Assembly: GCA_900318555.1 (NCBI GenBank)
Contig: ONKX01000008.1
Location: 1-64,000, forward strand
Length of the DNA stretch: 64,000 nucleotides
Source of the DNA: an uncultured Prevotellaceae bacterium
GTDB taxonomy: Bacteria > Bacteroidota > Bacteroidia > Bacteroidales > Bacteroidaceae
Direction of reading: 5' to 3'
Shown here: positions 7,763-17,700 of the stretch, piece after piece
How positions within the stretch are numbered: the stretch's first letter is position 1
How the letters are laid out: each line of letters starts with the position of its first letter
Made by a program: the position numbers and the translations under genes
The notes under the pieces: model-generated
The model's database searches: none
Told to the model about the DNA's origin: nothing
What the model saw: only the letters and a program-made list of their open reading frames with translations

Positions 7763-10700
7763 TTATTCCGGCTCAGGACTGTTATTCCCATTACGTGGAG
7801 CCAGTGCCGGTATCTTGCCCACAATCAGATTGACGATGTGTACGGCATCGGCAATATCAATGTCACCGTCTTTGTTTACATCAGCTACAGGCATGATGAA
7901 TGTGGTGTTTGGCTTGCCCACAATACGGTTCACAATGCAGACTGCATCTGCAATGTCGACACTGCGGTCTGCATTGACATCACCTTTCACGACATTACCG
8001 TCAGAAATCCATTGTATGGTCTTGTTGGTAGCACCAACTGTTCCTTCAGTATTCTTGATACCAGAGGTGAAGACGGTCAGCAGGTATTCACCGGGAATAA
8101 GGATGTTGTCGTCCCACTTGATAAGACAACTCGTAGAACTCTTCACCGTGACGACGGGCTGATAAGTCCAGTCTTCGCATGAAAGGACAAAGTCCTCTGC
8201 ATCAAGTGAACTGGTATCGATGGCATCTGCAAAGGTAACAAGGGCACTTGTAGCCTTGCCTTCGGTACTTCCCTCATTGACTACCAGCTCTATACTCTTG
8301 ACTTGCGGAGCAGCAGCAGGCTTAGGCTCGTAGTAGAGCGTGTAACTCTCGGTAGTGCCAATGTTATCAGCCCAGTGCAGGCGGTTGTCGACAATTACCG
8401 AGTAGTTAGAGGTAACAGTGCGGTCAGTCTGCCAGACGTTGGCTGTCACGTCGACACCATCGCTGTTACGGATGGCTTTCACCAGTTGCATGGTGCAGTT
8501 CGTCGGGTCGTGAATATCACCATATACCCAGCCTTGGCGCGATGCATTGACGGTCAGGATGTACTGTCCTGATGTCGCTGCTGCCGTACAAGTGGTGTTG
8601 TCGCTGACAATCTCCAGATCATCGGTTCCATTACCATTCTGGTCGACGACATAGTCCGGCAGGTTTTCTTCGTCGGCAATCATGTTCAGCAGGAAGATGT
8701 TTGGCTCTGCGTCGGCACCAGTCACACTCTGGGTACGTCTGGAAGGTGCAGCGTCAAATCCCGGAATCGAGCCCTTCACAGAGCCGGTCAGTTCGCGTAC
8801 GCCGTCAATCGTGATGAGGTCAAACTCCTCGCCGAAGCTGGAATGCTTGGTCATATAGACCTCATAGTTGGCCACGTGAGCCGCCACATTACAGTAGTAC
8901 CACCAGCGGGCCATAATATTCTGTCCCGGTGCAATGCTGCCAATGTGGAGCTTATTGAAGCTATAGTTCGACTGCTTGCCGTCAATAGTACAATAGAGTT
9001 TCGTGAACTTCACCGGCAGGTTGCAGGCATTGTCGACGATTGTAGGATCACTGGTCTCAATCTGCAGGTCGAGTGCCTGTCCTGCTCCCTTGTTCTGTAT
9101 AAGCAGTGCAAACTGTGCGGGTTCCCATGGTTCTACCTCTGGTGTCAATGGGTCATCGCCAATAAAGTCACGCTGTACGAAGTAGGTCAGATGCAGGTCG
9201 GGTGACGGATTCACGGCAAGTTTCGTCGGAGTCAGTTCGACAGTAACAAGTTTACCATCGGCAACGTTGCGATAGGTCACCGTACCTCCGAAGAGATATT
9301 CAACGGGCTCAGTGGGTGCTGCTTCCTTGGCAGGCACGTAAAGCACCAATGCCTCGCCCACCTTGTCGCTGGCAAGATCCCAGCGATCCTTTCCTCCCCA
9401 AAGGCCAACACCTTGGGTGGTAATACTGAAGAGGTCGGTAGCATCAGTGCCATCGAGTCGCTTGACGTTGGGTGTCATGATGACATCCTCTATACTGTTC
9501 ATCTGCAGGTTCTCCACCTTCAGCGAACCCTTGAAGGCCTCACGCTCCAGCAGGAATTTCTGCTCGAACTGCAGGCGTATACGGTTGTCGATGGACTTCG
9601 TGTAGTCGCGAATGAAAATCTGCGGTTCTCTGCTGCCAGAGTCGCCGAGGTTGTCGTCCAAGCCTAACATCCAGTCTCCAAAGCCGCCACCTGCCGGCGG
9701 GATGTACTTACCGAAATTACGTCCTTCGACGTCACTTCCAGCCATAGGAAGTCCGCCTCCGACCATGAAGAGCACGTCGCCCTGGCCGAACGTGGCGGCG
9801 TATGTCTCGCTGCCCCAATAGAGATCACCTCGCATCTTGTAGGCGTAATGCATCCTGATGTAACCCACATACGTCTGACCGGGACTGTCAGGACCAGTAT
9901 ATTCCACTGTTACATCGACACTCTCGTTAGGATAGAGCACAGCGGGATACTCACTCTTCACTTCGAAGTCGATGCCTTCTATGTTGGGGAACTCCAAGAA
10001 TGGCGTATAGGCCGTCAGTCGTCCCTTGTTGGTCAGGCGAATACTGAAGGCGTGTTGTCCGAGTCCCCAGCCTGCGGGCAGGTCAGGTACGACGATGGCC
10101 TGTGGAATATCAGGCACAATATCCATCACCAGCACGGTCTTATACTCGTCGGTGACCGTAGTACGCTCTACGGTATAGGTAATCTTTACCGTCTCGTAGT
10201 TTAGGAACACCTCCAACGGATTATCAACGCCTGGTTCTACAGTGATAGTCTTTTCCGTATAGAAGTGGTTAGGAGCCGTCACATATACGTAATACGTTCC
10301 TTCCTTCAGCTTGTTCGTCTCGTAGTCAGTGGCAAAGATACCATTCTCGTCAGTGGTACCCGTCAAGGCTACCTCGCCATTAAAGGCGTTGGTCACTCGG
10401 ACGGTAGCACCGCTGACATGAGGTCCGTTGCCGTCGTCGGCACCTAATGTGTAAGCATCTACCACGTCAACTACCAGACGGCCGATGTCAGTGCTCACCA
10501 CCGTGCACTTCACCTTCACGTCGAGTTTGTCGCCGTTCTCCGGCTTCAGTCGCACAACAGCCTGATAGGTGCCGTCGACAATCAAACTCTCGTTACCCGT
10601 AAGATTGAGTGTCAGCGTGGTTTTGCCGTCCTTATCAACCGATGCCAGCTGTGTGGAAGGCAGTGACAGCCAAGACTGTCCGGACGAACACTCTGCACTG

Positions 10701-13700
10701 ATGCTACCCGACTCCTTCAGTCCGACATTCTCAATGGTCATCGTCACCTGGCGCTGTCCCAGGCGGTAGAGCGTGGTCTTTACGTCATCGGCCACCAGTT
10801 TACACTTGGCAGCGTACCACCAGAAGTAGACTGGCATCTCACTGTCAGCAACCTTTCCACCCTCACTATCCGTAGCGGAGGCAACAAAGGTACCGCTAAT
10901 GAGTTTTTTAGCTTTGTCTGGTGTTGAGGGCACAATGCGGTAGTGTGCATTACCAGTGGCACCTCCCTCTAACTTGGAGATGGTTGTCAGTTCCACTGTC
11001 CAGTCCTCAGGCAGGTCGGTCATCTTGAAGTTGACGTCAAAGACAGCCTCCTCCGATAAGTTGGTGACTTTGATATCGCCCTCCAATGGAACTCCTTCGG
11101 TGACATCCTCCTTTAGGTAAGTGGTACGCTCTATCTTCAGACGTGTCACGTTGATGGTCGGACCTGTCTCGGTACCACCAGCACCGTGGATGCAGGCACC
11201 GACTTTGTAGAGACCACCGGTCTGTTCACCAAAGGTGTACTGGGCGGTAAAGTTACCAGCAGCATCAAGCGTTGCATTGGTCTGATAACGCTTCGTATCA
11301 TTAGTGAAGTAGACATCCATTTCCTTGCCTTCCATCGGCAGTCCCGACTCGGCATTGCTCATCTTACCCGTAAAGTGAATAACGTCGCCACGGGTATAGT
11401 TATGCTTGTCGGTGCTGATGCTTTCCAGCGTAAAGGCAGGCTTAATAAAAATAGGAACGTTGTTCTGCGACTGTCCGTTGCCTCTGTTCGACTCCGGCGT
11501 CAACTGCTTGGGGTTGAGCCAGGCCATCAACCAGTACTGGCGTGACTTGACGTAGTCAGGCATGGGAATGTTGAACGTCATTGGCACCGTCTGTCCTGCA
11601 GGCACCGTCTCCGTCAGCGTGCTCTTATACAGGTCGGATGCATTGTTGGTAATTGGATTATATACTTTTTCCGTCAGCAGATAGAAGCGTATCTCCATGC
11701 CCGGTTCCAGCGAACTCGTACCCTGGTTGGTGACGTTTACAATCACATCGACGGTTTGTCCTGTATAGGGTGTCGCATTAGCCAGTTCCGGCAGTGAGCA
11801 TACCGCATCAGGCAGCGTGCTCACCATGAAGACGAACTGCGCTGGCTGGTAGTCGGTGGCCGTCGCCGTCACACGGGCATAGTAGTTCTCCTCCGTCGTC
11901 ATGTCGGCCTTGGCACTGACCTGGAACGTCGTTGAAGTCTGGCCGTTGGCGATGGTCACCGTTGCCGGCATGTTCAGGTCTGCTCCCTCAGCGGTCAGAT
12001 TGACTGTCAGATTACCCACGGGGCTGTTACGTGTCAGCGTAATAGTGGCCGTCTTACCTGTCTCCGGCAACGTAGCTGTCGAGCACTGCATCTTCAGCGT
12101 CTTATCGGTATCATTGTCAGTTACTGTCAGGTCTGCTGTGACGCTCGACTGGTGTCCGGCACCCACCGGCTTACCTGTAGCGGCGTCACAAGCAGCCACG
12201 GTAATGGTCCATACACGTGTACCTTCTATCAGCGAGTTGTCCTCTACGCTAATGGGGAAGGTGACCGATGTCTCTCCGGCAGGTATGATGACATACTGTG
12301 AATCGAAGAACAGCTCCTTCGTGTTAGCCCCTGACGGCACATTCTTAGCTACATAGTTCAGGTAGATGGTCAGGTTCTCCGACGTATTGCCCTGACGGGT
12401 GACGGTAGCCATGGTGGCACCGTAGCCGTCATCCTCACTGATAAGCGTCTTTGTGAGGTTTATCGTGAGTGTTGGCCAGTCATCATCCTGAATGCCAACA
12501 GTACGTTTGGCCGTCACGTAGCCTGTAGCAGTTGCAGTGAACGTCACATTGTCGTCGACCATCGGCAATCCGTCGTTGACAACAGCCGTTTCTGCCGAGG
12601 CAGAAGTCTGTCCAGCAGGAATCGTGATGCTACGTATGTAGGGATAGAAACGCTGGGCATTGGTCTTGGCAATATCGACCTTCAGCTCATGGTCCAAAGC
12701 CTTGCCAATGGTGACGGTCAGTGTCAAAGGATCACCCTCTTTATAGAAAGACTTATCAGTAGTCAACGTCAGCGGATAGCTGTCGTCGTCTTCCACGTCG
12801 ACAATCATCGTGACGTCGGGATAGTCGTCTCCCTTCACCAACAGTCCTGTACGGTACTCAGCATTTACATCGTTGTTATTTGTCGACTGTACGTAGAAAC
12901 TGACACCAGCCTTCTTGGCAGGTATGGTAACGGTAGTCGGCAGGGAAAGCATCATCACACCGTGGTCGTTCGACTCACTGATGTTGAAGGTCTCTGCCAT
13001 TGTCCAGTCACCAGAGCGCGTCAGCGTCACTGATTTTCTATTACCTTCGTTCAACAACAATCGGTCAGTACTCAAAAAGAGGCGTTTCTCCAATATTTTC
13101 GTATTGGACGACAGCTTGGTGTTATTGCCTTGGTCCGCAATCAGTTCGTCGTTGCTCTTCAGGGCAACCAGTTCTACAACGGCCCTTACCTCACCTTCGA
13201 GATGGAGATCCTTTGGCAGAGTCACTTCATAGCTGCGCCACATCCGCTCACCAGCAGGCAGTGTGTTACCATACTTTTGTGCAGTGACATACGTGCGCTG
13301 ACCAGTCTGATCCTCTAAATAAATCTTCTCGCTCCATCCATCCTTGCTGTCGCCGTTGCCCTGATTAATGACAGTGAACTCCAATCGCATTTGTCCACCA
13401 GGCACGAGCGTCTCGTTTGTATTGGAAATCTTAAAGTCATCATCTACTACAAAGTCAGGCGTTGGCGTACGCAGCACGGTGAAGATGCCATCAGCAGTGT
13501 TCTCTGTGGCCACGTTCGAACCGTCACGCGCCGTCAAGACGATGTTGGTCAGCGTTACCGGCTTCGTGTCATCGGCCTGTGCGTCAGCCGGCACCTTCAT
13601 CGGCACACGAATTATCAGACCGCTATTGCCACGCAGTGGTCGGTTCTCCATCGACATCACCACAATGGTATATTTCGTGTCCGACAACTTTCGCATACTG

Positions 13701-13960
13701 ATACTATGGCCTGCAATGCGCTCGTCAACGAGCTTTGCATTGGTGGAGCCTTTTTTGTAGGGCATCGTGATGTCGAACTGCATACCCACCACTTCGGCAC
13801 TATTGTCCAGATATATAGGTACTACGGTCTCTTTGTCAGCAGGTGCCGTAAAGTCGGCCACCCGTAACACATTCTGTGCTGTGATACTACCAGAGAACAA
13901 TAGTCCGAGAAGTACGACAAGGAGCATGGGCCCCCAAATATTTCGTTTCTTCATCTCCAT
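7763..13960 (-). CDS. Giant secreted multidomain protein: cohesin-like, CARDB, Calx-beta and dockerin modules
   Basis: The product has 2065 residues. A signal peptide covers about 1-28. An N-terminal domain (about 30-165) has the look of the cohesin/CBM fold (DFTAPADKETVVPIYLDN followed by GMQFDITMP). A CARDB-like domain follows (about 170-290), then four or so Calx-beta-like repeats (about 290-700), a second CARDB, and an MG2-like domain (YTRGDVIHFTGKMSNAESG). A carboxypeptidase-regulatory-like domain (about 1250-1320) and long beta-rich segments come next. A two-repeat dockerin-like module (about 1985-2045, loops DVNADRSVDIADAV and DVNKDGDIDIADAV) leads into the tail IPALAPRNGNNSPEPE. No enzyme domain is visible, so a structural or scaffold role is inferred. 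The start overlaps the previous gene's stop by one base (TAATG), implying translational coupling. A second ATG two codons in is an alternative start. Confidence 0.85.
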   Translation of the reverse strand: MEMKKRNIWGPMLLVVLLGLLFSGSITAQNVLRVADFTAPADKETVVPIYLDNSAEVVGMQFDITMPYKKGSTNAKLVDERIAGHSISMRKLSDTKYTIVVMSMENRPLRGNSGLIIRVPMKVPADAQADDTKPVTLTNIVLTARDGSNVATENTADGIFTVLRTPTPDFVVDDDFKISNTNETLVPGGQMRLEFTVINQGNGDSKDGWSEKIYLEDQTGQRTYVTAQKYGNTLPAGERMWRSYEVTLPKDLHLEGEVRAVVELVALKSNDELIADQGNNTKLSSNTKILEKRLFLSTDRLLLNEGNRKSVTLTRSGDWTMAETFNISESNDHGVMMLSLPTTVTIPAKKAGVSFYVQSTNNNDVNAEYRTGLLVKGDDYPDVTMIVDVEDDDSYPLTLTTDKSFYKEGDPLTLTVTIGKALDHELKVDIAKTNAQRFYPYIRSITIPAGQTSASAETAVVNDGLPMVDDNVTFTATATGYVTAKRTVGIQDDDWPTLTINLTKTLISEDDGYGATMATVTRQGNTSENLTIYLNYVAKNVPSGANTKELFFDSQYVIIPAGETSVTFPISVEDNSLIEGTRVWTITVAACDAATGKPVGAGHQSSVTADLTVTDNDTDKTLKMQCSTATLPETGKTATITLTRNSPVGNLTVNLTAEGADLNMPATVTIANGQTSTTFQVSAKADMTTEENYYARVTATATDYQPAQFVFMVSTLPDAVCSLPELANATPYTGQTVDVIVNVTNQGTSSLEPGMEIRFYLLTEKVYNPITNNASDLYKSTLTETVPAGQTVPMTFNIPMPDYVKSRQYWLMAWLNPKQLTPESNRGNGQSQNNVPIFIKPAFTLESISTDKHNYTRGDVIHFTGKMSNAESGLPMEGKEMDVYFTNDTKRYQTNATLDAAGNFTAQYTFGEQTGGLYKVGACIHGAGGTETGPTINVTRLKIERTTYLKEDVTEGVPLEGDIKVTNLSEEAVFDVNFKMTDLPEDWTVELTTISKLEGGATGNAHYRIVPSTPDKAKKLISGTFVASATDSEGGKVADSEMPVYFWWYAAKCKLVADDVKTTLYRLGQRQVTMTIENVGLKESGSISAECSSGQSWLSLPSTQLASVDKDGKTTLTLNLTGNESLIVDGTYQAVVRLKPENGDKLDVKVKCTVVSTDIGRLVVDVVDAYTLGADDGNGPHVSGATVRVTNAFNGEVALTGTTDENGIFATDYETNKLKEGTYYVYVTAPNHFYTEKTITVEPGVDNPLEVFLNYETVKITYTVERTTVTDEYKTVLVMDIVPDIPQAIVVPDLPAGWGLGQHAFSIRLTNKGRLTAYTPFLEFPNIEGIDFEVKSEYPAVLYPNESVDVTVEYTGPDSPGQTYVGYIRMHYAYKMRGDLYWGSETYAATFGQGDVLFMVGGGLPMAGSDVEGRNFGKYIPPAGGGFGDWMLGLDDNLGDSGSREPQIFIRDYTKSIDNRIRLQFEQKFLLEREAFKGSLKVENLQMNSIEDVIMTPNVKRLDGTDATDLFSITTQGVGLWGGKDRWDLASDKVGEALVLYVPAKEAAPTEPVEYLFGGTVTYRNVADGKLVTVELTPTKLAVNPSPDLHLTYFVQRDFIGDDPLTPEVEPWEPAQFALLIQNKGAGQALDLQIETSDPTIVDNACNLPVKFTKLYCTIDGKQSNYSFNKLHIGSIAPGQNIMARWWYYCNVAAHVANYEVYMTKHSSFGEEFDLITIDGVRELTGSVKGSIPGFDAAPSRRTQSVTGADAEPNIFLLNMIADEENLPDYVVDQNGNGTDDLEIVSDNTTCTAAATSGQYILTVNASRQGWVYGDIHDPTNCTMQLVKAIRNSDGVDVTANVWQTDRTVTSNYSVIVDNRLHWADNIGTTESYTLYYEPKPAAAPQVKSIELVVNEGSTEGKATSALVTFADAIDTSSLDAEDFVLSCEDWTYQPVVTVKSSTSCLIKWDDNILIPGEYLLTVFTSGIKNTEGTVGATNKTIQWISDGNVVKGDVNADRSVDIADAVCIVNRIVGKPNTTFIMPVADVNKDGDIDIADAVHIVNLIVGKIPALAPRNGNNSPEPE

Positions 13961-16900
13961 TACTTCATTACCTTTTTACCATTCTTAATATATATCCTGG
14001 TATTGTTACGTCCTGTATTTTCTTTTACCTTGCGGCCCTGCAGGTCGTAAACGTAACCGTCATCACCATTCTGCTCCAATGCAGAAATTCCTGTCGTGCC
14101 AGAAGCAACGCTGACCGCAACTTCCTCAGCATTGGCATCGGTAGCCTGGGCATCCATTGGCAGTCCGTCGGCCGACATTCGCAGCACTTGTGTAGTACCA
14201 GTCGGCAGGCTCTGTCCTGTCGGTGAGAATACCACTAACCTTACACCATACTCTGTGTCGAGAGTCTGCATCTGCCAGTCGGCACTACTCAACATCAGTC
14301 TGATCTGCGAACTGTTGACGCCCTCCAACGTCAGGTCAAAGGCTGAAATCTCATCCTGGGCGTCAAGACAGATGTTGCGTCCTGATGCATAGAAGCGGTT
14401 TGCCGCATCGGCGCGACTTGTACGACGAGATGCAAAAGACGTCAGGTCACCTTGGTTCTCGAGCACAATGTTGACGGTGCATACAATATCCTGGATGTTG
14501 ATGATGTCATCACTGTTCCACGTATTGGCAGCCCAAAGACTGAAGGTGGATCCGTTGTTCGAATTGATGACATAGTTCAGCGTGCGCTGCACGTCATTCA
14601 CGTCAACCAATCCCGACAGGTTGGCATCGCCAAAAATCATGTGGAATTTACCAGGGAAAGCTGAGTTCTTGGCGGGGCCTGTATAGGCAGTGATAACTAT
14701 ATCCTCATCCTGTTCCTGTGACTGTATGTATGTATAGCCTGAGTATCCAATATAAGAATAGCATTCATTGGTGGGAGACCAACTAAGTGTGCCTAGAAGC
14801 CGACTCAGATTGTCCTTGCTATAAATGTGGAGAGTTTGGATATTGCCAAGTGTCTGGGCACTATGGTCGTAGCCTATGATAGAGGGTACGTCAATGATGA
14901 TGTTCTTTCCTGCGTTAACAGTCTGTACTGGCAAGTCCTCCAGACCATTTACTACGTTATTCTGGTTGTATGTTCGGTGCTGGCTGACCAATGTCAGTGT
15001 CGTGATGGTGGCAGGAAGTGCAGCCGAGAGTTCGTCAATCTGGTTATAGCCAAGGTCGAGTGTAGCTAAGAGTGGTGTGTTGCCACGATTGATGAACTTG
15101 GCGGGATCACCCGTCAAAGCATTACGGCTCAGGTTGAGTGTCTTCAACTTCGACAGATTCAGCGGTGTTGCTTTGGTCAGCGATCCACTCAGGTTGCGTG
15201 CCTGCAGGTTGATGGCTGTTACGTAGCCGTCGCTGTCGAAGGTTACACCACTCCAGTTGCTGCTGGCCACGAGTTGCGAGGACGTCTTCCACTTGGTGCC
15301 GCTCCATGTGTCACCACCAAAGTCGGTGTACAGCTTGCGCAGTACGGCAAGGTCGTTCTCGTTGACATAACACGGGCTCATCGTTGCCGTCGTCGAACTC
15401 ATCAGGCGGTTGTTGTTGGCGGTGGCATTATGCTCCATAGCAGCATTGTCAGCATTCGTAACAACGAAGACGCGCAGTGTACCAGAATCCACATCGGGTA
15501 CAGTCATGTTGAATGTTGCTTCGTAGCTGCCATCAATGGCGACATTACCATTATGCTTCACGTTTGTAGCCTCTACGGCATTAGACCAACTGGTGCTGTT
15601 AATGGTGTAGTAGAGGCGGTCCGTCCATTCACCCTCGGTAGTAGCACCCTGGCCCTGATTCTTGATGACGGCCGTCACCGTCAGTTCTGTGCCTCCAGGT
15701 GCTGCCTCAGGCAGGTTGATGCTCTCCACGACGAGGTCAGGCAAGAGACGACCTTGCAGGGTCATCGCTGGACTGCTCAGTTCGTCACAAGGTCCGATGG
15801 CTGTTACAGTCCACGTATAGGTGTAGCCCTCGTTGACGGTCAGCGTATAAGAAGTTCCATTGACGGCATAGTCGGTGAGCACCTTGTTAGAGGAGGCGTC
15901 TTTCACGGTCACGGCATTGCCCTCGCTGTCCGTGGCAGTCACCGTCAGCCGGTAGCCGGTAGCGTCGTTGAACGCGTTCCACTTCAACGTGGTAGCTACA
16001 GGATCTACAATGCTGCCCGTAGCAGGCGACATCCCAGTGAATGTCTGATTCTGCATTGGTGCATATACATATATATAATAGGTATAGGTGCAGAGCTGCT
16101 GTTGTCCGTCGGCAGTGTTCAGCGTCACCTGATAGGCTACGGAGTCGGTCTTGGTACCGCTGTTGGTGATGGTCATCTCAGGCAGGTTACCTTCGCCCTG
16201 AGCAGTAAAGCCACTGAGTGTAGTACCTGCGTGAGGCTGTGCCTTCCATGTGACCTTGATGGCCTCACTGATGGAGGCGAGCTCAACGGCTGTCGTGTTA
16301 CCACAGCCTATCTGCCAGCGCTGGGATGCCGGTGTGAAGTTGTAGGCAACGTCATTGATGGTCAGTGCCACGTTGTCCTGTGAGGTCTGTGCGAAGAGGT
16401 TCACCACGTTGGGCATGCCCTCTGTGGTGGTAGTGACCTTGACGCTGTTGCCTGTATTAGAAGTAGCGTTACACTTAAAGGCAATGGTCTTATGGTCGCG
16501 AGCCACGGAAATGTCGTCGAGGTTCTTCGCCAAGCGACTCAGCCTATTCAGTGTCGTCTCGTCGGTGGCGTCCAACTCATAGACCACATTCTTTGTAGCG
16601 GCTTTCAGCGTGATGTTGTCGGAGATGCCGCGGTCGTCGAAGTCGAAGAACGCGTCAGACACTGACTTGTAGATACGGTCGGCCAAAGATGTCTCCTTCG
16701 TACTGTTCAGCGTGTACTCCCCATTGGCGTTCACCATGACGGGATAGGCCACGGTAGGACTCCATCCCAAGGTGCCACGGTAGCGCACGTAGAGCACGGC
16801 GTCACCATTAACCACATCGGTAGGTACGGTGAAGTCGTTGATGCTGACTTCCTTGCCTGGAGTTAGCGTGATGGGCGTTCCCTTGCCGAAGCCTGGGTCT

Positions 16901-17700
16901 TCGTTCCAGAAGTATTCAGCGTTATACACCTTCCAGTTGGCGGTATTCGGCTCTATATAGACAGCCTGTGAGAAGGTCGGTGCCCAGCCGTTATTGCCGT
17001 AGGCACGTACAAACAGGTTGTGGTCGCCGGCAGACAATCCTTCTACGGAGATAGCCGCATTGTCGATACTCACTTCTTGTCCTTTGGTGAAGGGTAGGGA
17101 AGTGCCCTTGCCGAAGCCTGGGTCGGTGTCCCAGAAGTATTCCACATAGGTGATGTCCGTAGCACCCGCCGTTGTGGCAGGTACATTGACTTCCTGTGTG
17201 ATGAGGGGACTCCAGCCACGCTCACCTTTGGCACGGATACCTAACAGGTGGCTGCCCTTGCTGAGACCAGTGGTCGGTATAGAGATGTTGTTGAGGCTGA
17301 GGTCACTGCTCGGCGTGATACTGAGCTTGGTAGCCTTACCTGCTCCTGGGTCGGTGTCCCAGAAATATTCCACGTAGTTGATGGTGGGTGTCTCGCTCTG
17401 AGGAACGTACACCTCCTGCAAGATGGTGGGTGCGAAGTGTGTCGGCACGTCACCGCTGCCCGGCTTGTAGGCTCGGAAACCTAACAGGTGGCTACCCGGC
17501 GCCAACCCTGTGGTAGGGGCGGTGAAGCTGAAGTTGCCGTCTGCATCGGTGGTTGCCGTCATCCATTGCCCTTGGCCGAAGCCTGGATCGGAGTCGAAGA
17601 AGTACTCCACCCGCAACTGGGCCTTCAGACTTCCGGATGCACAAACCGCCAGTACCAACGCCATCAGCATGCGAAAGGTCTGACTGTTGTGCTTATTCAT
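13960..17700 (-). CDS. Secreted repeat protein with CARDB, LRR, dockerin and type IX secretion tail
   Basis: The 1246-residue product starts with a signal peptide (about 1-27). Four repeats of about 70 residues built on VEYFWDTDPGFGKGT follow (about 30-330). Later come beta-sandwich domains, a CARDB-like segment (DLVVESINLPEAAPGG, about 690-790), a leucine-rich stretch (about 800-920) and a dockerin-like pair (GDANLSGLVDVNDV, then NSDDIINIQDIV). A short cohesin-like segment (EISAFDLTLEG) precedes the C-terminus. The end, VYDLQGRKV then IYIKNGKKVMK, matches type A type IX secretion sorting tails seen in Prevotella. This differs from the PxPE tail of its neighbours. The start overlaps the upstream gene's stop by 8 bases. 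It probably displays binding modules at the surface (inference). Confidence 0.86.
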   Translation of the reverse strand: MNKHNSQTFRMLMALVLAVCASGSLKAQLRVEYFFDSDPGFGQGQWMTATTDADGNFSFTAPTTGLAPGSHLLGFRAYKPGSGDVPTHFAPTILQEVYVPQSETPTINYVEYFWDTDPGAGKATKLSITPSSDLSLNNISIPTTGLSKGSHLLGIRAKGERGWSPLITQEVNVPATTAGATDITYVEYFWDTDPGFGKGTSLPFTKGQEVSIDNAAISVEGLSAGDHNLFVRAYGNNGWAPTFSQAVYIEPNTANWKVYNAEYFWNEDPGFGKGTPITLTPGKEVSINDFTVPTDVVNGDAVLYVRYRGTLGWSPTVAYPVMVNANGEYTLNSTKETSLADRIYKSVSDAFFDFDDRGISDNITLKAATKNVVYELDATDETTLNRLSRLAKNLDDISVARDHKTIAFKCNATSNTGNSVKVTTTTEGMPNVVNLFAQTSQDNVALTINDVAYNFTPASQRWQIGCGNTTAVELASISEAIKVTWKAQPHAGTTLSGFTAQGEGNLPEMTITNSGTKTDSVAYQVTLNTADGQQQLCTYTYYIYVYAPMQNQTFTGMSPATGSIVDPVATTLKWNAFNDATGYRLTVTATDSEGNAVTVKDASSNKVLTDYAVNGTSYTLTVNEGYTYTWTVTAIGPCDELSSPAMTLQGRLLPDLVVESINLPEAAPGGTELTVTAVIKNQGQGATTEGEWTDRLYYTINSTSWSNAVEATNVKHNGNVAIDGSYEATFNMTVPDVDSGTLRVFVVTNADNAAMEHNATANNNRLMSSTTATMSPCYVNENDLAVLRKLYTDFGGDTWSGTKWKTSSQLVASSNWSGVTFDSDGYVTAINLQARNLSGSLTKATPLNLSKLKTLNLSRNALTGDPAKFINRGNTPLLATLDLGYNQIDELSAALPATITTLTLVSQHRTYNQNNVVNGLEDLPVQTVNAGKNIIIDVPSIIGYDHSAQTLGNIQTLHIYSKDNLSRLLGTLSWSPTNECYSYIGYSGYTYIQSQEQDEDIVITAYTGPAKNSAFPGKFHMIFGDANLSGLVDVNDVQRTLNYVINSNNGSTFSLWAANTWNSDDIINIQDIVCTVNIVLENQGDLTSFASRRTSRADAANRFYASGRNICLDAQDEISAFDLTLEGVNSSQIRLMLSSADWQMQTLDTEYGVRLVVFSPTGQSLPTGTTQVLRMSADGLPMDAQATDANAEEVAVSVASGTTGISALEQNGDDGYVYDLQGRKVKENTGRNNTRIYIKNGKKVMK

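Noticed and set aside
15274..16383. Plus-strand 369-residue frame
   Set aside because: Antisense to the repeat protein at 13960-17700; biased composition and no recognisable start region.
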